Positions 1-7,045 of a DNA stretch of 20,400 nucleotides are shown here, in pieces (position 1 is the first letter of the stretch; each line of letters opens with the position of its first letter). The notes under the pieces were generated by a model. It had not been told where the DNA came from. It ran no database searches and was given only the letters and a program-made list of their open reading frames with translations. A program made the translations under genes and the position numbers. The stretch is from Rhodobacteraceae bacterium UBA1957 (GTDB lineage: Bacteria > Pseudomonadota > Alphaproteobacteria > Rhodobacterales > Rhodobacteraceae), in the NCBI GenBank assembly GCA_002336405.1, contig DDEJ01000140.1, forward strand, positions 32,715 to 53,114, read 5' to 3'.

Positions 1-2
1 AA

Positions 3-374
3 CGTATCAATGTATTAGAAATTAATCCAGTACAGGCACTTTTATTATTTAATATTGGTGAGAATGAAGTCACTGCTGGCGAACTAAAGTCACGAGGTTA
101 CTATCAAGGCAGCAATGTCAGCTATAATCTCAAAAAGATGGTCGAGATGGGGTATATGCACCATCAGCGCAGCGAAATAGATCGCCGCTCAGTACGGGTT
201 CGCCTGACCCAAAAGGGCCGCTCCATTCGCGATATCGTTGCGGAGCTGTTTGCCCGCCACTCTGACGGTTTGCAAAGCAAAGGTGTACTGGGCTCGGAAG
301 GTATCGAGGATATTGCCAGCTCACTGCGCCGGGTGGAGCGTTATTGGACCGATCAGATACGATATATCTATTAA
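3..374 (+). CDS. MarR-family winged-helix regulator, LdtR-like (5' end outside window)
   Basis: The reading frame is open from the left edge and ends at TAA 372-374, giving about 123 C-terminal residues. Visible are the winged-helix parts of a MarR protein: a helix reading NPVQALLLFNIGE, the recognition-helix stretch ELKSRGYYQGSNVSYNLKKM, and the wing with DRRSVRVRLTQKG. The GYYQGSNVSYNLKKM wording is what I remember of the alphaproteobacterial LdtR group, regulators tied to L,D-transpeptidase and cell-wall or osmotic stress genes in rhizobia and Liberibacter. The C-terminal helix (SSLRRVERYW) would form the dimer interface. The gene converges on gloA. MarR membership is secure. The LdtR subgroup and its target are inference. 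Confidence 0.85.
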   Translation, partial: RINVLEINPVQALLLFNIGENEVTAGELKSRGYYQGSNVSYNLKKMVEMGYMHHQRSEIDRRSVRVRLTQKGRSIRDIVAELFARHSDGLQSKGVLGSEGIEDIASSLRRVERYWTDQIRYIY

Positions 375-379
375 GCCTG

Positions 380-395
380 AAATACGGCGTATTTT
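380..395 (+). terminator. Weak AT-rich hairpin after the LdtR-like gene
   Basis: AAATAC (380-385), loop GGC, GTATTT (389-394), ending in a short T run, lies 6 nt past the stop codon. The stem is only 6 bp and AT-rich, so termination is plausible but not convincing. Confidence 0.3.
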
Positions 396-500
396 TAGCT
401 GGGTCGCATGCAGACAAACCAAAGCTGCAAAACGCTGATATCGTGTTTGTTCTTCCGCCCGCTCCCATTCAGCAGCAGGCAGAGTCACCAATGGGCAATT

Positions 501-929
501 TCACCAATGACCAGTGTTTCCCATGCTTAACCACGGCTCGGCGCCCTCTAGCGATGGCCCGTTTTGCAGTAATTCGATCGATATATTGTCAGGTGAGCGG
601 ATAAATGCCATATGACCGTCACGCGGGGGCCGATTGATCGTCACCCCATTGGCTTGAAGATTTGCGCAGGTTTCGTAAATGTTATCCACACCAAAAGCCA
701 AATGACCAAAGTGGCGACTGTCGTTGGGCAGGCCATCATCGCCGTCCCAATTGTAGGTCAATTCAATTGGGCGATCCTCTTGGCCTTCTGGCGCTATAAA
801 GATCAAAGTGAAGCGCCCGTTTTCACTTTCTTTGCGACGGGTCTCTTTTAGACCTAGCAGAGTATAGAATGCCAAAGACGCCTCTAGGTCTTTGACCCTG
901 ACCATTGTGTGTAAATATTTCAGACCCAT
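501..929 (-). CDS. gloA: Lactoylglutathione lyase (glyoxalase I)
   Basis: This 142-residue protein has the full length of short bacterial glyoxalase I. It isomerises the methylglyoxal-glutathione hemithioacetal to S-lactoylglutathione in the cytosol. Two beta-alpha-beta-beta-beta modules are visible (about residues 4-60 and 72-122). The four expected metal ligands are present: H7 (KYLHTMVRV), E56 (PIELTYNWDGD), H76 (HFGHLAFGV) and E119 (NISIELLQ). The NRPPRDG and SPDNISIE stretches are typical of the GloA subgroup rather than general dioxygenase-fold proteins. The gene is convergent with the LdtR-like gene and divergent from thyX. Nothing in the 227-nt gap upstream suggests specific regulation. 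Confidence 0.93.
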   Translation of the reverse strand: MGLKYLHTMVRVKDLEASLAFYTLLGLKETRRKESENGRFTLIFIAPEGQEDRPIELTYNWDGDDGLPNDSRHFGHLAFGVDNIYETCANLQANGVTINRPPRDGHMAFIRSPDNISIELLQNGPSLEGAEPWLSMGNTGHW

Positions 930-1156
930 TTATCGCTCTCCAAAATCAGTTCGGGGCCAACCCTAACGTATGTTTCGGTGATGTCGATACCTGTAATCTG
1001 CGCAGACAGAGATGCTTTTGCTGGAAATTTACGAAAGAAGGCAGCTATGAACCAACTTTGGTTTGTCATAAGGAATGGCTCATATAGCTATTTTGTGTCT
1101 GGATGTGACCAGATATAGTCATCGCGACTCAACACGCTGTCCAAAGGATTCGCCCG

Positions 1157-2059
1157 ATGACCCTGACCCCTGACCAACAAGCCGAAATTGACGCCCTGCG
1201 CGCGGCGCCACGGCAGACGCTGCGTGCGGTGAGCGAGGGTATGGAAGCCCATCTGTATAACGCGATCCCGGTTTTGGATCACGGGTTTGTACGTGTGGTC
1301 GATTATATGGGTGATGATGCGGCAATCTGTCAGGCGGCGCGTGTAAGCTATGGCAAGGGTACCAAATCTGTTCAAAATGACGAGGGTTTAATCCGTTATC
1401 TGATGCGTCACTGGCATTCGACGCCGTTTGAAATGTGTGAGGTCAAACTGCATGTAAAACTGCCGGTTTTTGTGGCCCGTCAATGGATCAGGCACCGCAC
1501 TGCAAACGTGAATGAATACTCAGCGCGCTATTCGATCTTAGACCGAGAGTTTTATATTCCGGCGCCGGAACATGTCGCCGCACAATCGGTGGTGAATAAC
1601 CAAGGACGCGGCGAGACTTTGACCGGAGAAGAGGCCGCCCGGGTTTTGGATATTCTAAAATCTGATTCTGAGCGGTCTTACAACAATTATCAGGCAATGA
1701 TCAGCGATGATGGCCAACAGGGGCTTGCGCGCGAGCTTGCGCGGATGAATCTTCCGGCTAATATCTATACCCAATGGTATTGGAAGGTTGATTTGCACAA
1801 TTTACTGCATTTTCTGCGGCTGCGTGCTGATGCTCATGCGCAATACGAAATCCGCGTCTATGCGGACGCTATCTGTTCCGTGGTGGCCGATTGGGTGCCC
1901 TATGCCTACGCTGCCTTCGAGGATTATCGCCTTGGTGGGGCAACGCTCAGTGGCACGGCGCTAGAATGTGTGCGCAGAATGCTCAAAGGCGAGGCGGTAA
2001 CGCAGGAAACCTCGGGGATGAGCAAAGGTGAATGGCGTGAGTTTGAGCAATTGCTATAG
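1157..2059 (+). CDS. thyX: FAD-dependent thymidylate synthase
   Basis: This 300-residue protein makes dTMP from dUMP using methylenetetrahydrofolate and a reduced flavin. It carries the ThyX signature RHRX7S as R112-H113-R114 through S122 ([11 protein letters not shown]). It also has the C-terminal substrate/flavin stretch [10 protein letters not shown] followed by [11 protein letters not shown]. Length is normal for the alphaproteobacterial branch, which has an N-terminal extension compared with the roughly 220-residue Thermotoga enzyme. The ATG at 1157 has an AAAGGA ribosome site 8 nt upstream. An ArsC-like gene follows on the same strand after 88 nt. Whether the genome also has thyA cannot be seen here. 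Confidence 0.96.
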   Translation: MTLTPDQQAEIDALRAAPRQTLRAVSEGMEAHLYNAIPVLDHGFVRVVDYMGDDAAICQAARVSYGKGTKSVQNDEGLIRYLMRHWHSTPFEMCEVKLHVKLPVFVARQWIRHRTANVNEYSARYSILDREFYIPAPEHVAAQSVVNNQGRGETLTGEEAARVLDILKSDSERSYNNYQAMISDDGQQGLARELARMNLPANIYTQWYWKVDLHNLLHFLRLRADAHAQYEIRVYADAICSVVADWVPYAYAAFEDYRLGGATLSGTALECVRRMLKGEAVTQETSGMSKGEWREFEQLL

Positions 2060-2147
2060 CTGTAAGCAGGCCCGGTGGGTCGCGGCGGCGTCTGCATCCT
2101 GTCCAGAGCTTGTGCCAGATGATAGCTAAATAATTAGGGAGCAACAT

Positions 2148-2474
2148 ATGATCCTCTATGGAATACCGACGTGTGATACTTGTAAAAAAGCCCGCAAAGC
2201 GCTGGAGGCAGAGGGCCATTCGGTGACATTTCGCGATGTCAGAGCAGAGCCTTTGTCCGAAGATGAATGGGCAATACTGCTTGCCGAGTTCGGTTCGACT
2301 TTAGTGAACCAGAAATCCACCACCTATCGCGGGTTATCGATGTGGTTGCGTGAGGCCGAGGCGGACGCGCAATTGCTGGCACAGCCGACATTGATGAAGC
2401 GGCCTGTGTTGCAGGATGGCACGCGTTTGACGATGGGTTGGGGTGAAGATGTGCAGGCGATCTGGCTGACTTGA
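2148..2474 (+). CDS. ArsC/Spx-family thioredoxin-fold reductase (YffB-like)
   Basis: This 108-residue protein belongs to the ArsC-like family. It opens with the beta strand and active-site turn IPTCDTCKKA (C9, C12), followed by the helix and the late strand and loop with LMKRPVL, which is the usual cis-Pro region. The CxxC arrangement and the short length suit the YffB/Spx-like group of putative glutathione-dependent reductases better than true arsenate reductase. There is no ars operon nearby. A good ribosome site (AGGGAGC) precedes ATG 2148. The substrate is unknown. Confidence 0.85.
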   Translation: MILYGIPTCDTCKKARKALEAEGHSVTFRDVRAEPLSEDEWAILLAEFGSTLVNQKSTTYRGLSMWLREAEADAQLLAQPTLMKRPVLQDGTRLTMGWGEDVQAIWLT

Positions 2475-2590
2475 TCGCGACCTGATACGACCTAAATAAC
2501 TTACCAAGCAAGTGGGTGACCGCTTGACCGGACCATGGAATGATCTGCCCTGTGCCAGAAAGCGCACTTTTAGAACTGAGGGAATGAACC

Positions 2591-3076
2591 ATGCTGCAAC
2601 TGAACATGACAGTCAACGGTCAGCCGGTGTCGGGCCAGGCCGAGGGCCGTACGCTTTTGGTGCAGTTTCTGCGTGACGAACTTGGGCTGACAGGCACACA
2701 TATAGGCTGTGATACGAGCCAATGCGGGGCTTGCATCGTCCATATAAACGGCGATGCGGTGAAGGCCTGCACCATGTTTGCGGCCGAAGCCGCCGGCGCA
2801 AAAGTCAACACGATCGAGGGGCAAGCCAATGCCGACGGGTCTCTCAACAGAATCCAGCAGGCCTTTCAAGATAATCACGGTTTGCAATGCGGGTTTTGCA
2901 CGCCCGGGATGGTGATGTCGGCAACAGCCTTGCTCAGACACACACCCAAGCCCGATGAGAGCACTATTCGAACTTATCTTGAGGGAAATATATGTCGCTG
3001 CACTGGTTATCACAATATTATTAAAGCGGTCTTGGCGGCATCCGAACAAGATGCTTTCGCGCAAAACCCAAGGTGA
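2591..3076 (+). CDS. coxS: Molybdenum hydroxylase small [2Fe-2S] subunit, form II CoxS type
   Basis: This 161-residue iron-sulfur subunit belongs to the CO dehydrogenase/xanthine dehydrogenase family. The plant-type ferredoxin cluster is held by C40, C45, C48 and C60 ([12 protein letters not shown]...KAC). The second, all-helical cluster is held by C100, C103, C135 and C137 ([10 protein letters not shown]...NICRCTGY). All eight cysteines are present, so the protein looks intact. It would pass electrons from a molybdopterin subunit to the FAD subunit. The FAD subunit gene follows after 8 nt, but no large-subunit gene lies between them, although the order I remember for form II loci is S-L-M. 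Transport of a real substrate therefore depends on a large subunit encoded elsewhere, or the pair is a relic. Confidence 0.92.
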   Translation: MLQLNMTVNGQPVSGQAEGRTLLVQFLRDELGLTGTHIGCDTSQCGACIVHINGDAVKACTMFAAEAAGAKVNTIEGQANADGSLNRIQQAFQDNHGLQCGFCTPGMVMSATALLRHTPKPDESTIRTYLEGNICRCTGYHNIIKAVLAASEQDAFAQNPR

Positions 3077-3084
3077 TATATTGA

Positions 3085-3876
3085 ATGTATGATTTCGAAT
3101 TATTGACCGCGACCAGTCTGAACGAGGCGGTAACCGCCTTGCAAAATGAAGAGACACAGGCGCTGGCGGGTGGGCAAACCTTAATCCCGACGATGAAGCA
3201 AAGATTGGCAAGCCCAGAGCGCTTGGTCAGTCTGACCAGAATAAAGGCGCTGCAAGGCGTGACGGTGACAGCGAAAGAGGTCGTCATAGGCGCCGCGACG
3301 CGGCATGCAGATGTGGCGGTTCAGGCGGCAGCGTGTTTTCCAGCGCTGGCTGATCTTGCGGGGCATATCGGTGATCCGGCGGTACGTAACCGCGGCACAA
3401 TTGGTGGCAGTCTTGCCAATAATGATCCCGCGGCCTGTTATCCGGCAGCTGTGCTGGCCTGTGGTGCCGTTATTGAAACCAACCTGCGCCGGATTGCGGC
3501 CGAGGATTACTTTGACGGCATGTTTGGCACCGCGTTGGATGATGGCGAACTGATCACTGCGGTACGCTTTCCAATCCCCGAGATCGCGCATTATGAAAAA
3601 TTCGTCCAGCCTGCATCGCGATTCGCGCTTGTAGGCGTATTTGTGGCGCGATTTGACGGTGTGGTTCGCGTGGCGGTCACCGGCGCGTCGCAAATGGGCG
3701 TTTTTCGCTGGGCCGAGGCTGAGGCGGCGCTGTCAAATGAATTTGCGCCCGTTGCAATCGACAATCTTGCGATTGATCCGGCAGAGCTGATTGCTGACGC
3801 CCACGCCGCGCAGACGTACCGCGCGCATCTGGTTGCAGTGATGACCAAACGGGCCGTGACTGCTGCGCATCGATAA
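3085..3876 (+). CDS. coxM: Molybdenum hydroxylase FAD subunit, form II CoxM type
   Basis: This 263-residue FAD-binding medium subunit (family length about 260-290) has the two flavin loops AGGQTLIP (residues 28-35) and TIGGSLANNDPAACYP (105-120). A C-terminal CO-dehydrogenase flavoprotein domain follows, with KFVQPASRFALVGVFVA. The strong likeness is to the CoxM of roseobacter form II loci. ATG 3085 sits 8 nt after the coxS stop, and the AAGG of the preceding gene's end serves as ribosome site. The frame is intact to the stop codon, so it is not an obvious pseudogene. It converges on ena with an 18-nt gap and no clear terminator. The missing large subunit is discussed in the findings. Confidence 0.92.
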   Translation: MYDFELLTATSLNEAVTALQNEETQALAGGQTLIPTMKQRLASPERLVSLTRIKALQGVTVTAKEVVIGAATRHADVAVQAAACFPALADLAGHIGDPAVRNRGTIGGSLANNDPAACYPAAVLACGAVIETNLRRIAAEDYFDGMFGTALDDGELITAVRFPIPEIAHYEKFVQPASRFALVGVFVARFDGVVRVAVTGASQMGVFRWAEAEAALSNEFAPVAIDNLAIDPAELIADAHAAQTYRAHLVAVMTKRAVTAAHR

Positions 3877-3894
3877 GCCTGTTTTACATCACGA

Positions 3895-5079
3895 TTAGGA
3901 TCGGGTGGTGACAATTTCAGGCAGGCGCTGCGCCGGTGGAGTATTACGACTGCGCTGACTGCAGACAAGGCCGTCGATGATGGTCATGCCCACACCTGGT
4001 AGATTGCCAAGCTGGATTGATTCGAGAATATTTTTCCCCGGTGCATGCTGGGCTTGATCCATCAACACGAAATCTGCGCATTTGCCCACCTCGATCAAGC
4101 CAGTGTCCAGCTCTCGTTGGCGTGACGTATTGCCGTTGGCAAAGCAAAATGCGGTCTCGGCAGCGACATGGCCAAGGCTTGACAGCATTGCCACCATACG
4201 CAGGATTCCCAAAGGTTGAACCCCAGAACCCGCAGGCCCGTCGGTGCCCAAAATAAGCCGGTCTAGCTGCTTTAATTCGCGCGCGGTGTTGAGCGTTAGA
4301 AGTGCCGCACGCTCATTGCCGTTATGGACGATCTCAAGGCTGGCAGAACAGCTTTCACACAGACAAATAATCTGATCATCGGGCAGTGCAGAATGCCCGC
4401 CGTTGACATGGCCGATCACGTCGGTGCCGGTCTCAAGCACCATATCGGCATCAATCAATCCCGAACCGGGAATAGACGGGCCACCGGTGTGGATCGTACT
4501 TTGGATGCCGTATTTGCGTGCCCAGTCGACCATTTGTTTTGCGGTTTTGCCGTCTTTGACGGTGCCAAGGCCGACTTCGCCCAGCAGTTTCACACCGGCG
4601 TCGGCGAGATCTTTAAAATCCTGCTCTACCATACCGTGTTCGATGACCGGCGCGCCGGCGTGCACCTTCATGCCTGAGGGCCGAAAATTTTCGTACCAGC
4701 GCTGTGATGCGATTGCCATGGCTTTTAGCCCAACTATATCTTTCGGACGACCCGGCATATGCACTTCACCAGCCGAGATTAACGTGGTGACCCCGCCGTG
4801 CAACGTGCTATCAATCCAGTGTAACTGCTGTTGTCGCGGGGTATAGTCGCCAACCACCGGGTGGATATGGCTGTCGATCAGTCCTGGCGCCAGCGTCACG
4901 CCATGGGCGTCAATCTCGGTGGTAGCAGCCTCGGTGTCGAGATCTTTGTCTGCCCCCCATGCGGTGATTTTACCGTTCAGGGCAATTAGGCAGTCACCGT
5001 CCAGAATGGGCTGCTCTATTTTGCCAGATAACAACAGGCCAATGTTGCGGATCACAAGTTTTGTGTTGTCTGTCGACAT
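3895..5079 (-). CDS. ena: Enamidase of the reductive nicotinate pathway (amidohydrolase superfamily)
   Basis: This 394-residue amidohydrolase resembles Eubacterium barkeri enamidase, which hydrolyses 1,4,5,6-tetrahydro-6-oxonicotinate to 2-formylglutarate and ammonia in two steps. Candidate metal ligands all have their places: H71 and H73 (DSHIH), E168 (GEVGLGT, the likely bridging glutamate), H197 (TIHTGG), H224 (GHVNGG) and D280 (GTDGPAG). The GDYTPRQ, HGGVTTLISAGEVH and C-terminal SRNTPPAQR stretches match enamidase as I remember it. I chose ATG 5079 because AAGGGGA stands 6 nt upstream; a longer frame to 5133 lacks a ribosome site. The gene is divergent from fpr, and hnr is encoded in the same island, which supports the pathway. 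The substrate is inferred from family and context. Confidence 0.88.
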   Translation of the reverse strand: MSTDNTKLVIRNIGLLLSGKIEQPILDGDCLIALNGKITAWGADKDLDTEAATTEIDAHGVTLAPGLIDSHIHPVVGDYTPRQQQLHWIDSTLHGGVTTLISAGEVHMPGRPKDIVGLKAMAIASQRWYENFRPSGMKVHAGAPVIEHGMVEQDFKDLADAGVKLLGEVGLGTVKDGKTAKQMVDWARKYGIQSTIHTGGPSIPGSGLIDADMVLETGTDVIGHVNGGHSALPDDQIICLCESCSASLEIVHNGNERAALLTLNTARELKQLDRLILGTDGPAGSGVQPLGILRMVAMLSSLGHVAAETAFCFANGNTSRQRELDTGLIEVGKCADFVLMDQAQHAPGKNILESIQLGNLPGVGMTIIDGLVCSQRSRNTPPAQRLPEIVTTRS

Positions 5080-5179
5080 AAGAAGTCCCCTTTTGAGTCG
5101 TTTGAACGCTAACATATATTTGATGCCGATCAAGTCAGTATAGTGTCATTTCAGGTCAGGCTATTGACAAAATATATCA

Positions 5180-5191
5180 TATGTATACTAA
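5180..5191. promoter_or_regulatory. Candidate operator 1 in the ena-fpr divergent gap
   Basis: TATGTATACTAA matches the palindrome TTAGTATACTAA at 10 of 12 positions. The same element recurs at 6132 and 13786. It lies in an AT-rich stretch of the 145-nt divergent gap (5080-5224), 10 nt downstream of a TTGACA (5164-5169). A bound MarR repressor here could control both ena and fpr. No well-spaced -10 was found, so the promoters themselves are not assigned. Confidence 0.4.
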
Positions 5192-5224
5192 CGAAAATAA
5201 TTTGATTTAGGGGTCGGAGTTTGC

Positions 5225-6037
5225 ATGCCAATCAAAGTCGAAATAGCGCCAGAGCAATTTGAAATCCCCAAGGGTGTCTTTGTTGAGACGGTGAGTTCGG
5301 TACAGCATTATACCGAGAGCCTGTTTCAGTTCCGCATCACACGCCCGGCCAGTTTTCGGTTTAGGTCGGGTGAGTTTGTGATGATCGGCTTGCCCAATGC
5401 CCAAAAGCCGGTGTTTCGCGCCTATTCGATTGCCAGCCCGTCGTGGGATGAAGAGATCGAATTTTATTCGATCAAAGTGCCTGACGGACCGCTGACCCAA
5501 CATTTGCAAAAGGTCCAGGTGGGTGACAGTGTTTTGATGCGGAAAAAGCCGACAGGGACTTTGGTGAATGATGCGTTATTGCCCGGAAAAAGGCTGTATA
5601 TGTTTGCCACAGGCACCGGGATTGCACCCTTTGCCAGCCTGATCCGGGATCCTGACACATATGAAAAATTTGATAGGCTTATTTTGTGCCATACCTGTCG
5701 TCAGGTGGCAGAGCTGCGGTACGGGCATGATCTGGTTGCGGCGCTGAAAGATGATCCTTTGGTCGGGGACTTGGCCGCGCAGAGGTTGATCCACTATCCC
5801 ACTGTAACCCGAGAAGACTTTCCGTTTCAGGGGCGGCAAACCGATTTGATGGCGTCGGGTAAGCTGTTTGATGATCTGGGCCTGCCACCGCTGTCCTTGG
5901 CTGAAGATCGCGCGATGATTTGCGGATCTATGGACATGCTGCGCGACACGAAAGTCGCCCTTGAGGGGTTTGGTCTGCAAGAAGGGTCCAACAGTAAACC
6001 TGCCACCTTTGTGGTCGAGCGGGCGTTTGTCGGGTAA
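5225..6037 (+). CDS. fpr: Ferredoxin/flavodoxin-NADP reductase
   Basis: This 270-residue flavoprotein is of the bacterial Fpr type. It moves electrons between NADPH and ferredoxin or flavodoxin. The FAD-binding barrel carries RAYSIAS (65-71). The NADP domain carries FATGTGIAPFASLIRDP (127-143) and the CGS motif near MICGSMDML. The C-terminus ends in VVERAFVG, the usual ending of this class. ATG 5225 has a GGAG ribosome site about 5 nt upstream. Its position between ena and the hydroxylase/reductase operon suggests it supplies low-potential electrons to 6-hydroxynicotinate reductase, which uses reduced ferredoxin in E. barkeri; that link is inference. A general housekeeping role remains possible. 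A 129-nt gap with its own promoter-like signals separates it from the next gene. Confidence 0.93.
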   Translation: MPIKVEIAPEQFEIPKGVFVETVSSVQHYTESLFQFRITRPASFRFRSGEFVMIGLPNAQKPVFRAYSIASPSWDEEIEFYSIKVPDGPLTQHLQKVQVGDSVLMRKKPTGTLVNDALLPGKRLYMFATGTGIAPFASLIRDPDTYEKFDRLILCHTCRQVAELRYGHDLVAALKDDPLVGDLAAQRLIHYPTVTREDFPFQGRQTDLMASGKLFDDLGLPPLSLAEDRAMICGSMDMLRDTKVALEGFGLQEGSNSKPATFVVERAFVG

Positions 6038-6064
6038 TCTTGGGTTCTGAGTGGCTTGCGACGG

Positions 6065-6101
6065 AAAATAGTCAGACAAACCGCAGTCCACTGTCTATTT
6101 T
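6065..6101 (+). terminator. Imperfect hairpin after fpr
   Basis: AAAATAG...ACA (6065-6078) pairs with TGTCTATTTT (6092-6101) if four bases are bulged, and a TTTTGTTT run follows. It lies 28 nt past the fpr stop and could terminate or attenuate fpr transcripts before the hydroxylase operon. The bulge and the AT-rich stem keep this tentative. Confidence 0.3.
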
Positions 6102-6103
6102 GT

Positions 6104-6132
6104 TTGACACCAGAGGCTGCAAGAATAATTAT
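6104..6132 (+). promoter_or_regulatory. Candidate sigma70 promoter of the hydroxylase-hnr operon
   Basis: TTGACA (6104-6109), a 17-nt spacer and AATTAT (6127-6132, four of six consensus bases) precede the TTG start at 6167. The palindrome at 6132-6143 falls exactly on the end of the -10 and the expected start of transcription, a normal place for a repressor to act. Confidence 0.4.
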
Positions 6133-6143
6133 TAGCATACAAA
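6132..6143. promoter_or_regulatory. Candidate operator 2 upstream of the hydroxylase operon
   Basis: TTAGCATACAAA matches TTAGCATGCTAA at 10 of 12 positions. Read on the other strand, the surrounding 14 bases match the site at 5178-5191 at 12 positions. The position over the presumed transcription start suits repression by the MarR protein encoded at the end of the island. Confidence 0.45.
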
Positions 6144-6166
6144 TGAACCGATAGGGTGACTCTGAC

Positions 6167-7045
6167 TTGGAATATTTCGTGCCGACAACGTTGCAAGATG
6201 CAGTGGATTTTCTGCAACAAGGCGGCAAGAATGGGGTTGAGATTGTGGCGGGTGCCACAGACTGGTTTCCGGCACGCGGCGAACGGCCTTTGTGTCAGCC
6301 AATTTTGGACATCACTAAAATTGCTGAACTGCAGGGAATTGAACGCACTTTGCAGGGGTGGCGTTTTGGCGCCGCGGTCACCTGGTCTGATATTCTAACG
6401 GCAGATTTGCCAAATTGTTTTGCGGGTTTGAAAGCTGCGGCCCGAGAAGTGGGGTCGGTGCAGATACAGAACGTCGCGACATTGGCGGGCAATCTGTGCA
6501 ATGCCTCGCCGGCTGCAGACGGGGTGCCGCCTTTATTGACGCTTGATGCCGCGGTGGAAATTGCATCGCTGTCGGGCGTCCGGTCGGTGCCTCTGACCGA
6601 GTTTGTGCTCGGTGTGCGCCAAACTGCATTACAACCCGGCGAGATGGTCACGGCGGTTACGGTCCCTGTCCTGCCTATGCATGTGAGTGAGGGCGTGGGC
6701 TGTTTTATCAAAATTGGTGCCCGTAAATATTTGGTGATTTCGATCACAATGGTTGCGGCTTTGGTGGCCGTTGCAGACGGTAAGATTGCAGAGGCACGCG
6801 TTGCTGTGGGGGCGTGTTCGACGGTTGCCCAAAGGGTGCCGATGCTAGAAGCGGCGTTACGAGGGTGTACGGCCGCGCAGGCTGAGGCGGCAATCTGTCC
6901 AGCCCATCTCGAGGCGCTCTCGCCGATTTCGGACATGCGTGGCTCTGCTTCGTATCGCGCTGACGCGGCGTTCGAGTTGTGCCGGCGCGCGGTGGCCAGT
7001 GCGCTGACCGGTGCCGCGCAAAATGGTGGGCTTGGTCATGGATAA
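6167..7045 (+). CDS. FAD-binding subunit of molybdenum hydroxylase (putative nicotinate dehydrogenase)
   Basis: This 292-residue FAD subunit belongs to the xanthine dehydrogenase family. The flavin loops are VAGATDWFP (27-35) and TLAGNLCNASPAADGVPPLL (105-124); this NASPAAD form is xanthine-dehydrogenase-like and unlike the CoxM copy at 3085. The start is a TTG at 6167. It is the only plausible initiator: an in-frame TAG lies at 6152, and AGGGTGA stands 7 nt upstream of the TTG. The gene overlaps the fused catalytic subunit gene by 8 nt (start ATG 7038), so the two are translationally coupled and very likely form one complex. By context the complex hydroxylates nicotinate at C6, passing electrons from molybdenum through two iron-sulfur clusters to this FAD. 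Substrate is inferred. Confidence 0.88.
   Translation: MEYFVPTTLQDAVDFLQQGGKNGVEIVAGATDWFPARGERPLCQPILDITKIAELQGIERTLQGWRFGAAVTWSDILTADLPNCFAGLKAAAREVGSVQIQNVATLAGNLCNASPAADGVPPLLTLDAAVEIASLSGVRSVPLTEFVLGVRQTALQPGEMVTAVTVPVLPMHVSEGVGCFIKIGARKYLVISITMVAALVAVADGKIAEARVAVGACSTVAQRVPMLEAALRGCTAAQAEAAICPAHLEALSPISDMRGSASYRADAAFELCRRAVASALTGAAQNGGLGHG

Noticed and set aside
2127..2138. CTAAATAATTAG before the ArsC-like gene as a fourth operator
   Set aside because: The centre does not match the other three sites, it is not a good palindrome, and the gene does not belong to the island.
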